From SYAN01 sp964406345 (GTDB taxonomy: Bacteria; Actinomycetota; Actinomycetes; Nanopelagicales; Nanopelagicaceae): a stretch of DNA of 18,453 bases. The stretch covers positions 1 to 18,453 of the forward strand of contig CAYORK010000024.1 in NCBI GenBank assembly GCA_964406345.1. The letters run 5' to 3'. Positions 6,710 to 14,336 of this stretch are shown here, piece by piece. The notes under the pieces were generated by a model. The model made no database searches, was not told the origin of the DNA, and worked only from the letters and a program-made list of their open reading frames with translations. A program made the translations under genes and the position numbers. Positions within the stretch are counted from its first letter, which is position 1. Each line of letters opens with the position of its first letter.

Positions 6710-7474
6710 TCAGCGAACGAAGACCTCTCGCCCTGCTTCCCTATCCATCGTAATCAACTCTCGCACGCCTTCTACTGCGACTTTGAGGAGTGAGTCGAGA
6801 GGTGGCATCGGGTCCTTCGCATGGACCATCGCGATGCCGCCAGCGCGAGCCTTGAGCATCGACGCGACGATATAGATGCCCGCCGCCTCCATCTCAGAAC
6901 AGAGCGCGCCACCTAACTCCCACGCGCGCCACCTTGCGAGGAGCTCGTCCGCTACTCCCATCCGCTCTGGTTCATGTTGACCATAGAAGGAATCCTTCGA
7001 TTGCGAGATGCCCGTGCGATGAGGTGCTCCGAGACGTTTTGCCGCTATCTGGAGCGCGCGTGTGATGTCGAGATCAGCAACTGCCGGAAACTCTATGGGC
7101 AGGTAATGCTTGGTAGTCCCCTCATCGCGAATCGCGGCAGAGATGATCGCCAAGTCACCTGACTTCAGATCCTTTTGAATATGGCCCGATGTGCCGACTC
7201 GCACGAATGTATCGGCACCACATCGATAGAGCTCCTCCACTGCGATCGCCGCAGAAGGGCAACCGATTCCGGTCGAGGTGACAGAGACTGGCACGCCATC
7301 GAGGCTTCCGGTGTAGGTCACATATTCACGATTGCTTGAGACGAACTTCGCATCATCCAGGTACTTTGCGATGTACTCGCAGCGACCAGGATCACCCGGC
7401 AGCAAGACATATCGACCGACATCGCCTTTACCAAGACGGACGTGGTACTGCTTGCCATCTACTTCCATCACCAT
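6710..7474 (-). CDS. udp: Uridine phosphorylase (nucleoside phosphorylase family 1)
   Basis: 254 residues of the NP-I family. Phosphate- and ribose-binding marks are present: YVLLPGDPGRCEYIAKYL (residues 22-39), NREYVTYTGSLDGVPVSV, TGIGCPSAAIAVEEL, VRVGTSGHIQ, KDSFYGQHEPERM and GALCSEMEAAGIYIVA, where the Glu pairs with the ribose hydroxyls. It cleaves uridine with phosphate to uracil and ribose-1-phosphate; related purine phosphorylases lack the particular Q-x-E-x2-R base-recognition pattern visible in the KDSFYGQHEPERM segment. ATG 7474 is preceded by GGGGAG at a usual distance. It lies downstream of glutamate dehydrogenase on the same strand but with a 76-nt gap holding a small palindrome, so it may be separately controlled. 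Confidence 0.88.
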   Translation of the reverse strand: MVMEVDGKQYHVRLGKGDVGRYVLLPGDPGRCEYIAKYLDDAKFVSSNREYVTYTGSLDGVPVSVTSTGIGCPSAAIAVEELYRCGADTFVRVGTSGHIQKDLKSGDLAIISAAIRDEGTTKHYLPIEFPAVADLDITRALQIAAKRLGAPHRTGISQSKDSFYGQHEPERMGVADELLARWRAWELGGALCSEMEAAGIYIVASMLKARAGGIAMVHAKDPMPPLDSLLKVAVEGVRELITMDREAGREVFVR

Positions 7475-7550
7475 CTGCGACTCCCCGCTCTCACTGCTTG
7501 TTCACTGTCTCAGTAGATACCTCAGACTTCACGTGAATCTTTCGTCTGGA
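7475..7550 (-). promoter_or_regulatory. Upstream region of udp with a TTCACGTGAA palindrome
   Basis: The region holds the perfect 10-bp palindrome TTCACGTGAA (7528-7537). If one bulged base (7527) is allowed it extends by AGA (7524-7526) pairing with TCT (7538-7540). On the minus strand a TATCTA sequence follows and could serve as a -10 box. GGGGAG precedes the udp start. The role as an operator is only suggested by symmetry and place. Confidence 0.35.
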
Positions 7551-8792
7551 TCACGGATAGAGGCCACGCAACTTATGCGCCTCTGCGACCCTTCCGACTC
7601 CGATCATCATCGCGGCATCACGCCACGAGACCTTCTTCTCCTTGACGAGCTGCCGTACATCGGCGAAGGCTCTCATCATCATGGACTCGAGGTTCTCTTT
7701 GATCTGCTCTGCGCTCCAGAAGTAGTTCTGCTTGTCCTGAACCCATTCGAAGTAAGAGACGATGACACCACCTGAGTTAGCCAAGATGTCAGGGATGACC
7801 GTGATCCCCTTCTCCTGCATGATCCGGTCGCCCTCCGGCGTGGTTGGAGCATTCGCCCCCTCGACCACGATCTTCGCTTTGATTCCTAGTGCGCTCTTGC
7901 TGGTGATGGCATCTGCGAGTGCTGCAGGTACGAGGACATCGACATCAAGATGGAGCAACTCCTCATTGCTGATCTTCTCGCCCTTGCTGTAATTGGCGAT
8001 CTCACCTCCCGAGGTGATGTGATCATGCAACTGGGCGATCGAACCGAAGTCTTTGATCCCACCAGAGACATCGGAGATCGCGACCACCTTCATCCCCATA
8101 GCCTCGACAGCAACCGCAGTCCAGTATCCGACCTTGCCGAAACCTTGGATCGCAATCGTCGCACCACTTATATCAATGCCCTTATCGATCAACGCTTCCC
8201 TTACTGAGATCGCGACTCCATCACCTGTCGCTGTCGTTCGACCGAGTGAGCCACCGAGCACGATCGGCTTTCCGGTGACCACACCAGGCACTGAGAAGCC
8301 GGCATTGACGCTATATGTATCCATCATCCATGCCATGTTCTTCTCGTCCGTACCCACATCAGGGGCCGGAATATCTCGCTCTGGTCCGATGATGGGAAGG
8401 ATCTCTGAGGTGTAACGACGAGTGAGTCGTTCATTCTCGCGGGCCGAGAGTCCCCGTGGATCGACGGCAACTCCGCCCTTCGCACCACCATAAGGAAGAT
8501 TGACCAAAGCGCACTTCCAGGTCATCAACATCGCGAGCGCAACTGTCTCCTGGAGATCTATATCGGGGTGAAAGCGGATGCCACCTTTTGAAGGGCCTCT
8601 CGTCGTGGAGTATTGGACTCGGTAACCCTTATACATCTCCACTACACCGCTATCGCGACGAAGCGGAACCGCCACCTCCAAGATCCGCCTGGGAGTGGAG
8701 AGGGTGTTCCACATCGACTCCGAGAGTGAGAGCTTCTCCACAGCGCTTCGAAGTTGCGAGCGTGCGGTATCGAGAGGTGACTCCATTGTCAT
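7551..8792 (-). CDS. gdhA: Glu/Leu/Phe/Val dehydrogenase, probably glutamate dehydrogenase
   Basis: 413 residues, the length of the small hexameric NAD(P)-dependent enzymes. Substrate-binding segment YSTTRGPSKGGIRFHPDIDL, then MTWKCALVNLPYGGAKGGV with Lys93 and the catalytic Lys105, PAPDVGTDEKNMAWMMD, the nucleotide-binding GFGKVG loop and the C-terminal NSGGVIVSYFEWVQD. It interconverts glutamate with 2-oxoglutarate and ammonium. Leucine dehydrogenases differ in the substrate pocket, and glutamate is the best guess from KGGIRFHP together with the divergent PutA gene that makes glutamate. ATG 8792 has TAGGCT 6 nt upstream and no Shine-Dalgarno sequence, so it looks leaderless. Catabolic direction (glutamate to 2-oxoglutarate) is inferred from context. 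Confidence 0.92.
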   Translation of the reverse strand: MTMESPLDTARSQLRSAVEKLSLSESMWNTLSTPRRILEVAVPLRRDSGVVEMYKGYRVQYSTTRGPSKGGIRFHPDIDLQETVALAMLMTWKCALVNLPYGGAKGGVAVDPRGLSARENERLTRRYTSEILPIIGPERDIPAPDVGTDEKNMAWMMDTYSVNAGFSVPGVVTGKPIVLGGSLGRTTATGDGVAISVREALIDKGIDISGATIAIQGFGKVGYWTAVAVEAMGMKVVAISDVSGGIKDFGSIAQLHDHITSGGEIANYSKGEKISNEELLHLDVDVLVPAALADAITSKSALGIKAKIVVEGANAPTTPEGDRIMQEKGITVIPDILANSGGVIVSYFEWVQDKQNYFWSAEQIKENLESMMMRAFADVRQLVKEKKVSWRDAAMMIGVGRVAEAHKLRGLYP

Positions 8793-8846
8793 GGGGCAAG
8801 CCTACCCGCCACCACTTTGCGAGCATCATTTGGCTATCGTGGCGGG
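8793..8846. promoter_or_regulatory. Compact divergent promoter of gdhA and putA
   Basis: Only 54 bp separate the two start codons. TAGGCT on the minus strand (8804-8799) is 6 nt before ATG 8792; TATCGT (8835-8840) is 6 nt before GTG 8847. An 8-bp inverted repeat, CCCGCCAC (8805-8812) and GTGGCGGG (8839-8846), touches both -10 boxes with 26 nt between the arms. A single regulator binding both arms could control both genes. No good -35 hexamers are seen. Confidence 0.55.
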
Positions 8847-11800
8847 GTGAACGTCGCGCTGACTGACCCTGATACTGAGGCGACGGTCAAAGAAGTCTCA
8901 GAACTTCTCGACATCGCAAAGAGCAAGCGAGGGCGGGCCGATCGGACGCATCGCCGCCGCTTCGCGCGGTTACTCAAGGATCCAAAGGCGATCGACCTGA
9001 CCATTCGTTTGACCGACGAGGTGATCCGCATCGTCAATCCGCGTGAAGCGGCGAGACGCTTTCGACAGATCACAAAGCAAGCGACGCTAGGTCTTGGCTT
9101 TATCGATTTCCTCAGTATCAAGCTCGCATCTCTCACAAGTCTCCTTCTGCCGAGGCTCACGATCGCAATCGTCACTGCGAAGGTTCGCTCAACCAGCAAG
9201 AGAGCGATCCTCGCATCAGAGAAGAAGCCACTGGCGAAGCACCTCACGCGACGACATAAGAGAAGTGTCGCCAACAACATCAATGTCCTTGGTGAGGCAG
9301 TCCTTGGTGATGATGAGGCCACAGCAAGATATCAATCAGTCTTGGAGATGCTTTCGCGAGATGAGGTCACATACATCTCAGTGAAGATCTCGAGCATCAT
9401 CAGCCAGATCATCACGCTCGACACCGAAGGATCAATTGAGCGATGCTCGGAGCGCATCCGCGATCTCTACCGCCTCGCGAAGAAGAAGGGCGCCTTCGTC
9501 AACCTCGACATGGAAGAGTTTCGAGACCTTGAGATCACGGTCTCGCTCTTCATGCGCATCCTTGATGAGAGCGAGTTCGAATCCCTCAACGCAGGGATCG
9601 TGATCCAGGCTTACCTTCCCGACTCACATGCTTACTTTCATCGCCTCATTGAGTGGAGCCGCATTCGATACCGCCGTAGCGGTGGGAGCATCAAGATTCG
9701 CATTGTCAAAGGCGCCAATCTCGCAATGGAGAAGGCTGAGGCGGAGTATCACGGATATCGCCAAGCTCCCTATGAGACGAAGGCAGATGTCGATGCGAGT
9801 TACCTTCGTCTGATCGACGAAGGCCTGCAGGAAGAGAATCGTGGTGCGATCCGACTTGGAATCGCCAGCCACAACCTCTTCCACATCATTTGGGCGAAGA
9901 ACCTCGCCTCATCCCGAGGACTCATCGAGATGATTGACATCGAGATGCTCGAAGGAATGGCAAATGGTGAAGCGCTCGCGATCGCAGATCGTGTCGGATC
10001 AGTCCTTCTCTATACACCCGTCACTAAGAGATCCGACTTCCCAAGTGCCGTCGCTTATCTCGTTCGTCGTCTCGATGAGAACACCGCCGAGGAGAACTAC
10101 CTTCGCTCGTCCTTCACAATCTCTGCAGGTAGCAAGGAATTCGAGGATCAACGTCGACGTTTCGAAGAAGCGGTCGACCGCCGTACCACTGTCTCCACGG
10201 CCTCTCATCGACTTCACGACAAGAAGCTGAATACTCCCCATACCTTGGAGAGATTCGAGAACGAATCGGACGGTGACTTCACCGATGGTCACTATCGTGC
10301 CAAGTTGCAGAAGGCATTCAAGGGAATAGCGACCGTCACCAATCTCCACATCCCGCTCGTCATTGGTGGCGAAGAAATCCTCACTTCAGAGACCGAAGAG
10401 GGGCGCGACCCGAATGAGAATGGGAGAGTCTGGTATCGCTACTCCTTCGCGGATCGCGTCCATATAGATAAGGCGATGCGAATCGCATCCAAATCGGTCG
10501 CCCAATGGGACGGCCTGGGAGCGAAATCGCGCGGTCAGATCCTTCTCAAGGCGGCCGAGATCATGGATGAAGCACGCGCCCAGACCATCTCGATCATGTC
10601 TCGCGACACTGGCAAGACGGCGGCAGAAGCCGATCCTGAGATCAGCGAAGCGATCGACTTTGCCCGTTACTACGCGCTCACCTCGATCACTTCGACGCGT
10701 GGATCCACTCCGATCGGAGTCGTCGCAGTCGTACCACCATGGAACTTCCCTTATGCGATCCCACTCGGTGGAGTCGTCGCAGCTCTTGCTGCAGGCAATG
10801 CAGTGATCTTCAAACCTGCTCCAGAGAGCGTCGCCGTTGCCTGGAGTGCGGTCAACCATCTATGGCAGGCCGGTGTTCCCAAGGATGTCCTCCACTTCCT
10901 GCCATGCCGAGACGATGAGAATGGCAAGTACCTCATCACCCACGATGAAGTGGCAGCCGTGATCCTCACCGGAGGATTCGAGACTGCACGTCTCTTCCTC
11001 TCATGGAAGCCAGAACTCACACTTCTCGCAGAGACGAGTGGAAAGAACGCCATCGTCATCACTGCATCTGCCGATGTCGACCTTGCCGTGAAAGACCTAG
11101 TTCAATCCGCATTCGGTCACGCTGGACAGAAGTGCAGTGCAGCATCGCTTGCCATCGTCGATGCAAAAATCCATGACCATCCGAACTTCACCAAGCAATT
11201 GATCGATGCTGCATCCTCTCTCGTTGTCGGAGCGGGCACCTCCTTCTCTACCCTTGTCGGTCCGGTGATCAGACCACCGAGTGGCTCGCTCCTTCGAGCG
11301 CTCACAACTCTCGACGAGGGTGAGTCATGGTTGCTAGAGCCGAAGCAACTCGATGAGGCAGGTCATCTTTGGCGGCCTGGGATCAAAGTTGGAGTCAAGG
11401 AAGGATCATGGAGCCATCAGAACGAGTGGTTCGGTCCAGTACTTGCGATCATGAAGGCACCCGACCTCGACACCGCTATCTCCTGGCAGAACTCCACTCC
11501 TTACGGGCTCACTGCTGGAATCCACTCACTCAATCAAGAAGAGTGCGAAAGGTGGATCTCTAGGGTCGAAGCCGGAAATCTCTATGTCAATCGAGCGATC
11601 ACGGGCGCCATCGTGCAGCGCCAGCCATTCGGTGGTTGGAAACGAAGTAGCGTCGGACCCACCTCGAAGGCTGGTGGACCTCATTATGTGGAGCAATTGC
11701 GCAATTGGCCGCTTGTCGTAGATGCAGATGCCGCGAAGAAGTCTGCTCGGATCTGGTGGGATCGAACTGGCTCGCGTCTGATTGAGACTTCCTCGCTCCA

Positions 11801-12179
11801 TGTCGAACGAAATTACCTACGCTATTGCAAGTACAGCGAACCCATCTTGGTCCGAGTCGATGCATCGACATCACATCCAGAACGCCTCTTCATCAGTTGG
11901 TTGACGAGAGAGTTCGGAATCAAGATAGTCCTGAGTGACAACGAGAGTCGTGAGGAGTTCCTACGCTTCGCGCGCGAGAACGCATTCGGAAAGGTTCGTT
12001 GGCTCAGTAGTGAGGTGCCACCAACTGCAGAACTCATCGAACTCGGGATCTCTGTCGACACCCGCCCCATGACCCAAGTCGGTGGCGTGGAACTGACGCG
12101 ATGGCTCAAAGAGCAGAGCATCTCGATCACAAATCACCGCTACGGAAACGTCGGAAGCGGGCCAAACCCGAAGATCTAG
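8847..12179 (+). CDS. putA: Bifunctional proline dehydrogenase / glutamate-semialdehyde dehydrogenase
   Basis: 1110 residues. The N-terminal half is the FAD-dependent proline dehydrogenase barrel: KISSIISQI, FVNLDMEEF, IRIVKGANLAMEKAEAEYHG (Lys288 in KGA), APYETKADVDASYLRLID and GIASHNLFHIIWA. From about residue 520 follows the NAD-dependent aldehyde dehydrogenase domain: PPWNFPYAIPLGGVVAALAA (Asn633), catalytic Glu729 in LLAETSGKN, catalytic Cys763 in GQKCSAAS, and PFGGWKRSSVGPTSKAGGPHY. A roughly 110-residue C-terminal tail ends the protein. It oxidises proline to glutamate with a channelled semialdehyde intermediate. I see no DNA-binding ribbon-helix-helix domain, so it is not a self-regulating PutA of the enterobacterial kind. 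GTG 8847 is chosen over TTG 8817 because TATCGT stands 6 nt upstream. Divergent gdhA continues the pathway. Confidence 0.95.
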   Translation: MNVALTDPDTEATVKEVSELLDIAKSKRGRADRTHRRRFARLLKDPKAIDLTIRLTDEVIRIVNPREAARRFRQITKQATLGLGFIDFLSIKLASLTSLLLPRLTIAIVTAKVRSTSKRAILASEKKPLAKHLTRRHKRSVANNINVLGEAVLGDDEATARYQSVLEMLSRDEVTYISVKISSIISQIITLDTEGSIERCSERIRDLYRLAKKKGAFVNLDMEEFRDLEITVSLFMRILDESEFESLNAGIVIQAYLPDSHAYFHRLIEWSRIRYRRSGGSIKIRIVKGANLAMEKAEAEYHGYRQAPYETKADVDASYLRLIDEGLQEENRGAIRLGIASHNLFHIIWAKNLASSRGLIEMIDIEMLEGMANGEALAIADRVGSVLLYTPVTKRSDFPSAVAYLVRRLDENTAEENYLRSSFTISAGSKEFEDQRRRFEEAVDRRTTVSTASHRLHDKKLNTPHTLERFENESDGDFTDGHYRAKLQKAFKGIATVTNLHIPLVIGGEEILTSETEEGRDPNENGRVWYRYSFADRVHIDKAMRIASKSVAQWDGLGAKSRGQILLKAAEIMDEARAQTISIMSRDTGKTAAEADPEISEAIDFARYYALTSITSTRGSTPIGVVAVVPPWNFPYAIPLGGVVAALAAGNAVIFKPAPESVAVAWSAVNHLWQAGVPKDVLHFLPCRDDENGKYLITHDEVAAVILTGGFETARLFLSWKPELTLLAETSGKNAIVITASADVDLAVKDLVQSAFGHAGQKCSAASLAIVDAKIHDHPNFTKQLIDAASSLVVGAGTSFSTLVGPVIRPPSGSLLRALTTLDEGESWLLEPKQLDEAGHLWRPGIKVGVKEGSWSHQNEWFGPVLAIMKAPDLDTAISWQNSTPYGLTAGIHSLNQEECERWISRVEAGNLYVNRAITGAIVQRQPFGGWKRSSVGPTSKAGGPHYVEQLRNWPLVVDADAAKKSARIWWDRTGSRLIETSSLHVERNYLRYCKYSEPILVRVDASTSHPERLFISWLTREFGIKIVLSDNESREEFLRFARENAFGKVRWLSSEVPPTAELIELGISVDTRPMTQVGGVELTRWLKEQSISITNHRYGNVGSGPNPKI

Positions 12180-12595
12180 AGAATCTCCTTCAAGAGCGTC
12201 TCTACCCGCGCCTTGATCTCATCCCTGATCCGCCGGACGACTTCGATCGATTGCCCTGCTGGATCATCAAGAACCCAATCCTCATATCGCTTTCCAGGAT
12301 AGAAGGGACAGGTATCGCCACATCCCATCGTGATCACGACATCGGATGCGATCACGGCGTCGGTGGTAAGGATCTTCGGTTGCTCTGCCGCGATATCGAT
12401 TCCCTCTTCGCTCATGACCTCGATCGCTTGGGGATTGATCGAGTCTTTGGGGGCAGAACCAGCAGAGAGGACCTCAACCTTCCCCTGCGAGAGGTGGCGC
12501 ATATACCCGGCGGCCATCTGTGATCGTCCCGCGTTATGGACGCAGACGAAGAGGACAGTCGGTTTGCTCTCACTCGACACTGATTGACTCATCAT
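12176..12595 (-). CDS. arsC: Arsenate reductase, low-molecular-weight phosphatase fold
   Basis: 139 residues. The phosphatase P-loop CVHNAGRS (Cys18 to Arg24, CX5R) follows PTVLFV, and MGCGDTCPFYPGKRYEDWVL (Cys92, Cys96) with DDPAGQ follows. This pattern, GCGDxCP then YPGKRYxDW, is that of actinobacterial ArsC enzymes that use mycothiol and mycoredoxin, rather than the thioredoxin-linked pI258 type; that assignment is inference from sequence pattern. It reduces arsenate to arsenite in the cytoplasm. A perfect AGGAGGT (12607-12601) lies 5 nt before ATG 12595 and 8 nt before the second ATG 12592; either may be used. It follows the aquaporin gene with a 3-nt gap, clearly one operon. Its stop overlaps that of putA by 4 bp. 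Confidence 0.9.
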   Translation of the reverse strand: MMSQSVSSESKPTVLFVCVHNAGRSQMAAGYMRHLSQGKVEVLSAGSAPKDSINPQAIEVMSEEGIDIAAEQPKILTTDAVIASDVVITMGCGDTCPFYPGKRYEDWVLDDPAGQSIEVVRRIRDEIKARVETLLKEIL

Positions 12596-12598
12596 CTC

Positions 12599-13270
12599 TT
12601 ACCTCCTCTCTTCAATCTTCAGATTGCGCATACCTAAAATCAGCAACCAGGCGATGGTGGCGCCAATGACTTGTGCGATGACGAAAGGGGCGACAGATTC
12701 TGGTGCGATACCAGCGAATGAATCCGTGAAGAGACGACCGACAGTCACCGCAGGATTGGCGAAGGAAGTCGAGGAGGTGAAGAAGTAGGCGGATCCGATC
12801 CAGAGCGAGATGAAAGAGGCCCGCTCTCGAGTCTCGAATCGCTTCCAATCAGCGAAGACGATGGTCACAAGGCCCACGGTCGCAACGACCTCCGCGATCC
12901 AGAGATGGACTCCGCTTCGCTCGAAGTCAGAGAGCGCGATGATCTCTCTGTCGAAGAGAAGATGTGCGATCAAGGTTCCGGAGATGGCCCCGGTGAACTG
13001 CGCTGCGAAGAAACTGAGAGCGCGTCGAGGTTCGACAGTCCTCTTCACAAGCGCGATGAGAGTGACGACCGGATTGAAGTGTGCACCTGAGATGGGAGCG
13101 ATGAGATTGATCAGGAGATAGAGCATTGCGATCGTGGCGAGCGCGTTGATGAGAAGTTGTAGCGCCACATCGGCGGTCAAGAGCTGAGCCATGATTCCCG
13201 AGCCAACGACTGCGAGGGTCAAGAACATGGTCCCCAGGAACTCAGCTACCACGGAAGCCCGATTGGTCAT
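12599..13270 (-). CDS. MIP family channel (aquaporin), probable arsenite channel
   Basis: 223 residues with six hydrophobic spans in two halves. The two pore motifs are SGAHFNPVVT (NPV, residues 66-68) and SFANPAVTVGR (NPA, 172-174, with the selectivity Arg179 after it). The first motif deviates from NPA. MIP channels pass water or small neutral solutes such as glycerol and As(OH)3. The gene directly precedes arsC in one operon, as with AqpS of Sinorhizobium meliloti, where the channel lets arsenite made by ArsC leave the cell; the same role is likely here. No ArsB or Acr3 pump is in view. ATG 13270 has TAGGGT 6 nt upstream and no Shine-Dalgarno sequence. A possible ArsR-type palindrome sits near its -35 position. 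Confidence 0.88.
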   Translation of the reverse strand: MTNRASVVAEFLGTMFLTLAVVGSGIMAQLLTADVALQLLINALATIAMLYLLINLIAPISGAHFNPVVTLIALVKRTVEPRRALSFFAAQFTGAISGTLIAHLLFDREIIALSDFERSGVHLWIAEVVATVGLVTIVFADWKRFETRERASFISLWIGSAYFFTSSTSFANPAVTVGRLFTDSFAGIAPESVAPFVIAQVIGATIAWLLILGMRNLKIEERR

Positions 13271-13308
13271 GTGAGGACCCTAACGAGACCTGGATCAAGA
13301 ACCTTGAA
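13271..13308 (-). promoter_or_regulatory. Promoter of the aquaporin-arsC operon with possible ArsR-type box
   Basis: On the minus strand TAGGGT (13282-13277) stands 6 nt before ATG 13270. Upstream, at the -35 position, TCAAG (13295-13299) and CTTGA (13303-13307) form an inverted repeat with a 3-nt centre, and the wider ATCAA-N5-TTGAA layout resembles ArsR/SmtB sites. The arms are short, so the operator call is tentative. Confidence 0.45.
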
Positions 13309-13323
13309 CGCCAAGTAAACCCT

Positions 13324-13872
13324 CTATGAACGCTTCGATCCTGATGTGATCAATAAAGCGATCAAGGCGGCGGCTGTGATCACGATCAAGATGGCGAGCA
13401 CCAGGACGGACCTATCACCGCCATCTTCGCCGGCCGCGCTCTCCTCTTTCGAAGGCCCATCGCTCTGGCTTTCAACTCCCCCGGCCGGATCGAACGAGAA
13501 CTGGAACTGATCCTTGATGACGTGGCCATCGCCGGCGACGACGCGATACTCGATACGAAATTCGCCAGACTCTGTAGGGACCTCGATCACTTCTGCAGTG
13601 AGAAGAGGCCCGTCAACTGTGAACGCGCCCAACTTCAACTGCGCTCCTGTCTGCGAAGAGAGGGTGAAGAAGTTCGTTCCCTCGCCGCCAATGGTCAAGA
13701 GCGGCTCAGTGAATCTCAGTTCGACTTCTTGAGGAAAAGTCGTAAGCATCGACCCTTCCCTTGGATTGCTCTCCACTAAGGAGGTATGCGCCTGCACGAT
13801 CGAAGGAGCGTACGGTGCCAGAGCGAGAGTGATAAGCATCGCTCCCATGGCCCTCATCAGCAGTGTCTTCAT
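13324..13872 (-). CDS. CopC-domain copper-binding protein with C-terminal membrane anchor
   Basis: 182 residues. A signal peptide (residues 1-28, ending in IVQA) is followed by His29, which would become the mature N-terminus: HTSLVESNPREGSML is the CopC start. With Asp115 and His117 in VVAGDGHVIKDQF this recreates the high-affinity Cu(II) site of CopC (N-terminal His plus D-x-H). A linker rich in Ser, Glu and Gly (about 131-153) leads to one transmembrane helix (155-176) and a short basic tail, so the copper domain faces outside and is membrane-tethered. CopC proteins handle copper outside the membrane, often with CopD, which is not seen here. It is downstream of the Zur-like gene by 22 nt, with TAGGTT 5 nt before ATG 13872, so it may have its own transcript. 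Confidence 0.88.
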   Translation of the reverse strand: MKTLLMRAMGAMLITLALAPYAPSIVQAHTSLVESNPREGSMLTTFPQEVELRFTEPLLTIGGEGTNFFTLSSQTGAQLKLGAFTVDGPLLTAEVIEVPTESGEFRIEYRVVAGDGHVIKDQFQFSFDPAGGVESQSDGPSKEESAAGEDGGDRSVLVLAILIVITAAALIALLITSGSKRS

Positions 13873-13892
13873 CTAAGAACCTAAGGGGTACT
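13873..13892 (-). promoter_or_regulatory. Putative copC promoter with degenerate CsoR-like site
   Basis: TAGGTT (13883-13878) is 5 nt before ATG 13872. The 18-bp stretch 13875-13892 matches the trx/AhpD operator (6241-6258) at 12 of 18 positions in gene orientation (TACCCC-n-TAGG-n-T-n-T). The left half is good, the right half poor. Confidence 0.3.
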
Positions 13893-13894
13893 TT

Positions 13895-14311
13895 CTACTT
13901 CTGCGAACACTTGTCACAGAGGCCGAAGATCTCAAGACTATGTGTGACCTCGGAGAACTTGTATTTCTTCGCAGCAAGTTCTGCCATCTCTTCCACTTCT
14001 GAGATCTCGATCTGGCGCGTCACACCGCACTTGCGGCAGATGATGTGGTGATGATGACTCTCATCCACACCACAATGGCGGAAGAGTTTCTCGCCGTTTG
14101 GCGAGACGATGGAGTCGAGGTGACCCTCCTCTACCAAGATCTCCAACTGGCGGTAGACGGTTGCAAGACCCAAGGCCTCACCCTCTGCCTTGAGTTGCTT
14201 GTGGATCTCTTGGGAACTCAAGAAGCGATCGACGCCCTGAAGATGTTCGAGGATCAGGGCGCGACGCGACGAATTGCGACGCTTCTGAAGACCCCTCGAG
14301 CTCACCATCAC
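13895..14311 (-). CDS. zur: Fur family regulator, Zur-like
   Basis: 138 residues. Winged-helix part: LSSQEIHKQLKAEGEALGLA followed by TVYRQLEILVEEGHL (residues 31-65). Then GEKLFRHC, the HHHH run (86-89), CRKCG (Cys92, Cys95), and HSLEIFGLCDKC (Cys132, Cys135). The two CxxC pairs form the structural zinc site. The phrases GEKLFRHC, HHHHIICRKCG and HSLEIFGLC fit the zinc-uptake regulator Zur better than the peroxide-sensing FurA usually found beside katG. It would be a zinc-dependent repressor. The start is taken as GTG 14311 since TAAGTT lies 6 nt upstream; ATG 14308 is next. The gene follows katG by 25 nt, the reverse of the mycobacterial furA-katG order. No zinc transporter genes are visible nearby. 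Confidence 0.82.
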   Translation of the reverse strand: MMVSSRGLQKRRNSSRRALILEHLQGVDRFLSSQEIHKQLKAEGEALGLATVYRQLEILVEEGHLDSIVSPNGEKLFRHCGVDESHHHHIICRKCGVTRQIEISEVEEMAELAAKKYKFSEVTHSLEIFGLCDKCSQK

Positions 14312-14323
14312 GCAGATAACTTA
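14312..14323 (-). promoter_or_regulatory. Putative leaderless -10 element for zur
   Basis: TAAGTT (14323-14318) plus 6 nt precedes GTG 14311, within the short katG-zur gap. It would let zur be expressed apart from katG. Confidence 0.45.
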
Positions 14324-14336
14324 TCCGAAGCCGTGA

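Noticed and set aside
10386..10859. Minus-strand open frame of 157 codons opposite putA
   Set aside because: Antisense shadow of the aldehyde dehydrogenase domain; no family features.
13895..14311. FurA-type peroxide regulator, expected from the katG neighbourhood
   Set aside because: The C-terminal HSLEIFGLC and GEKLFRHC patterns match Zur better; called Zur-like instead.
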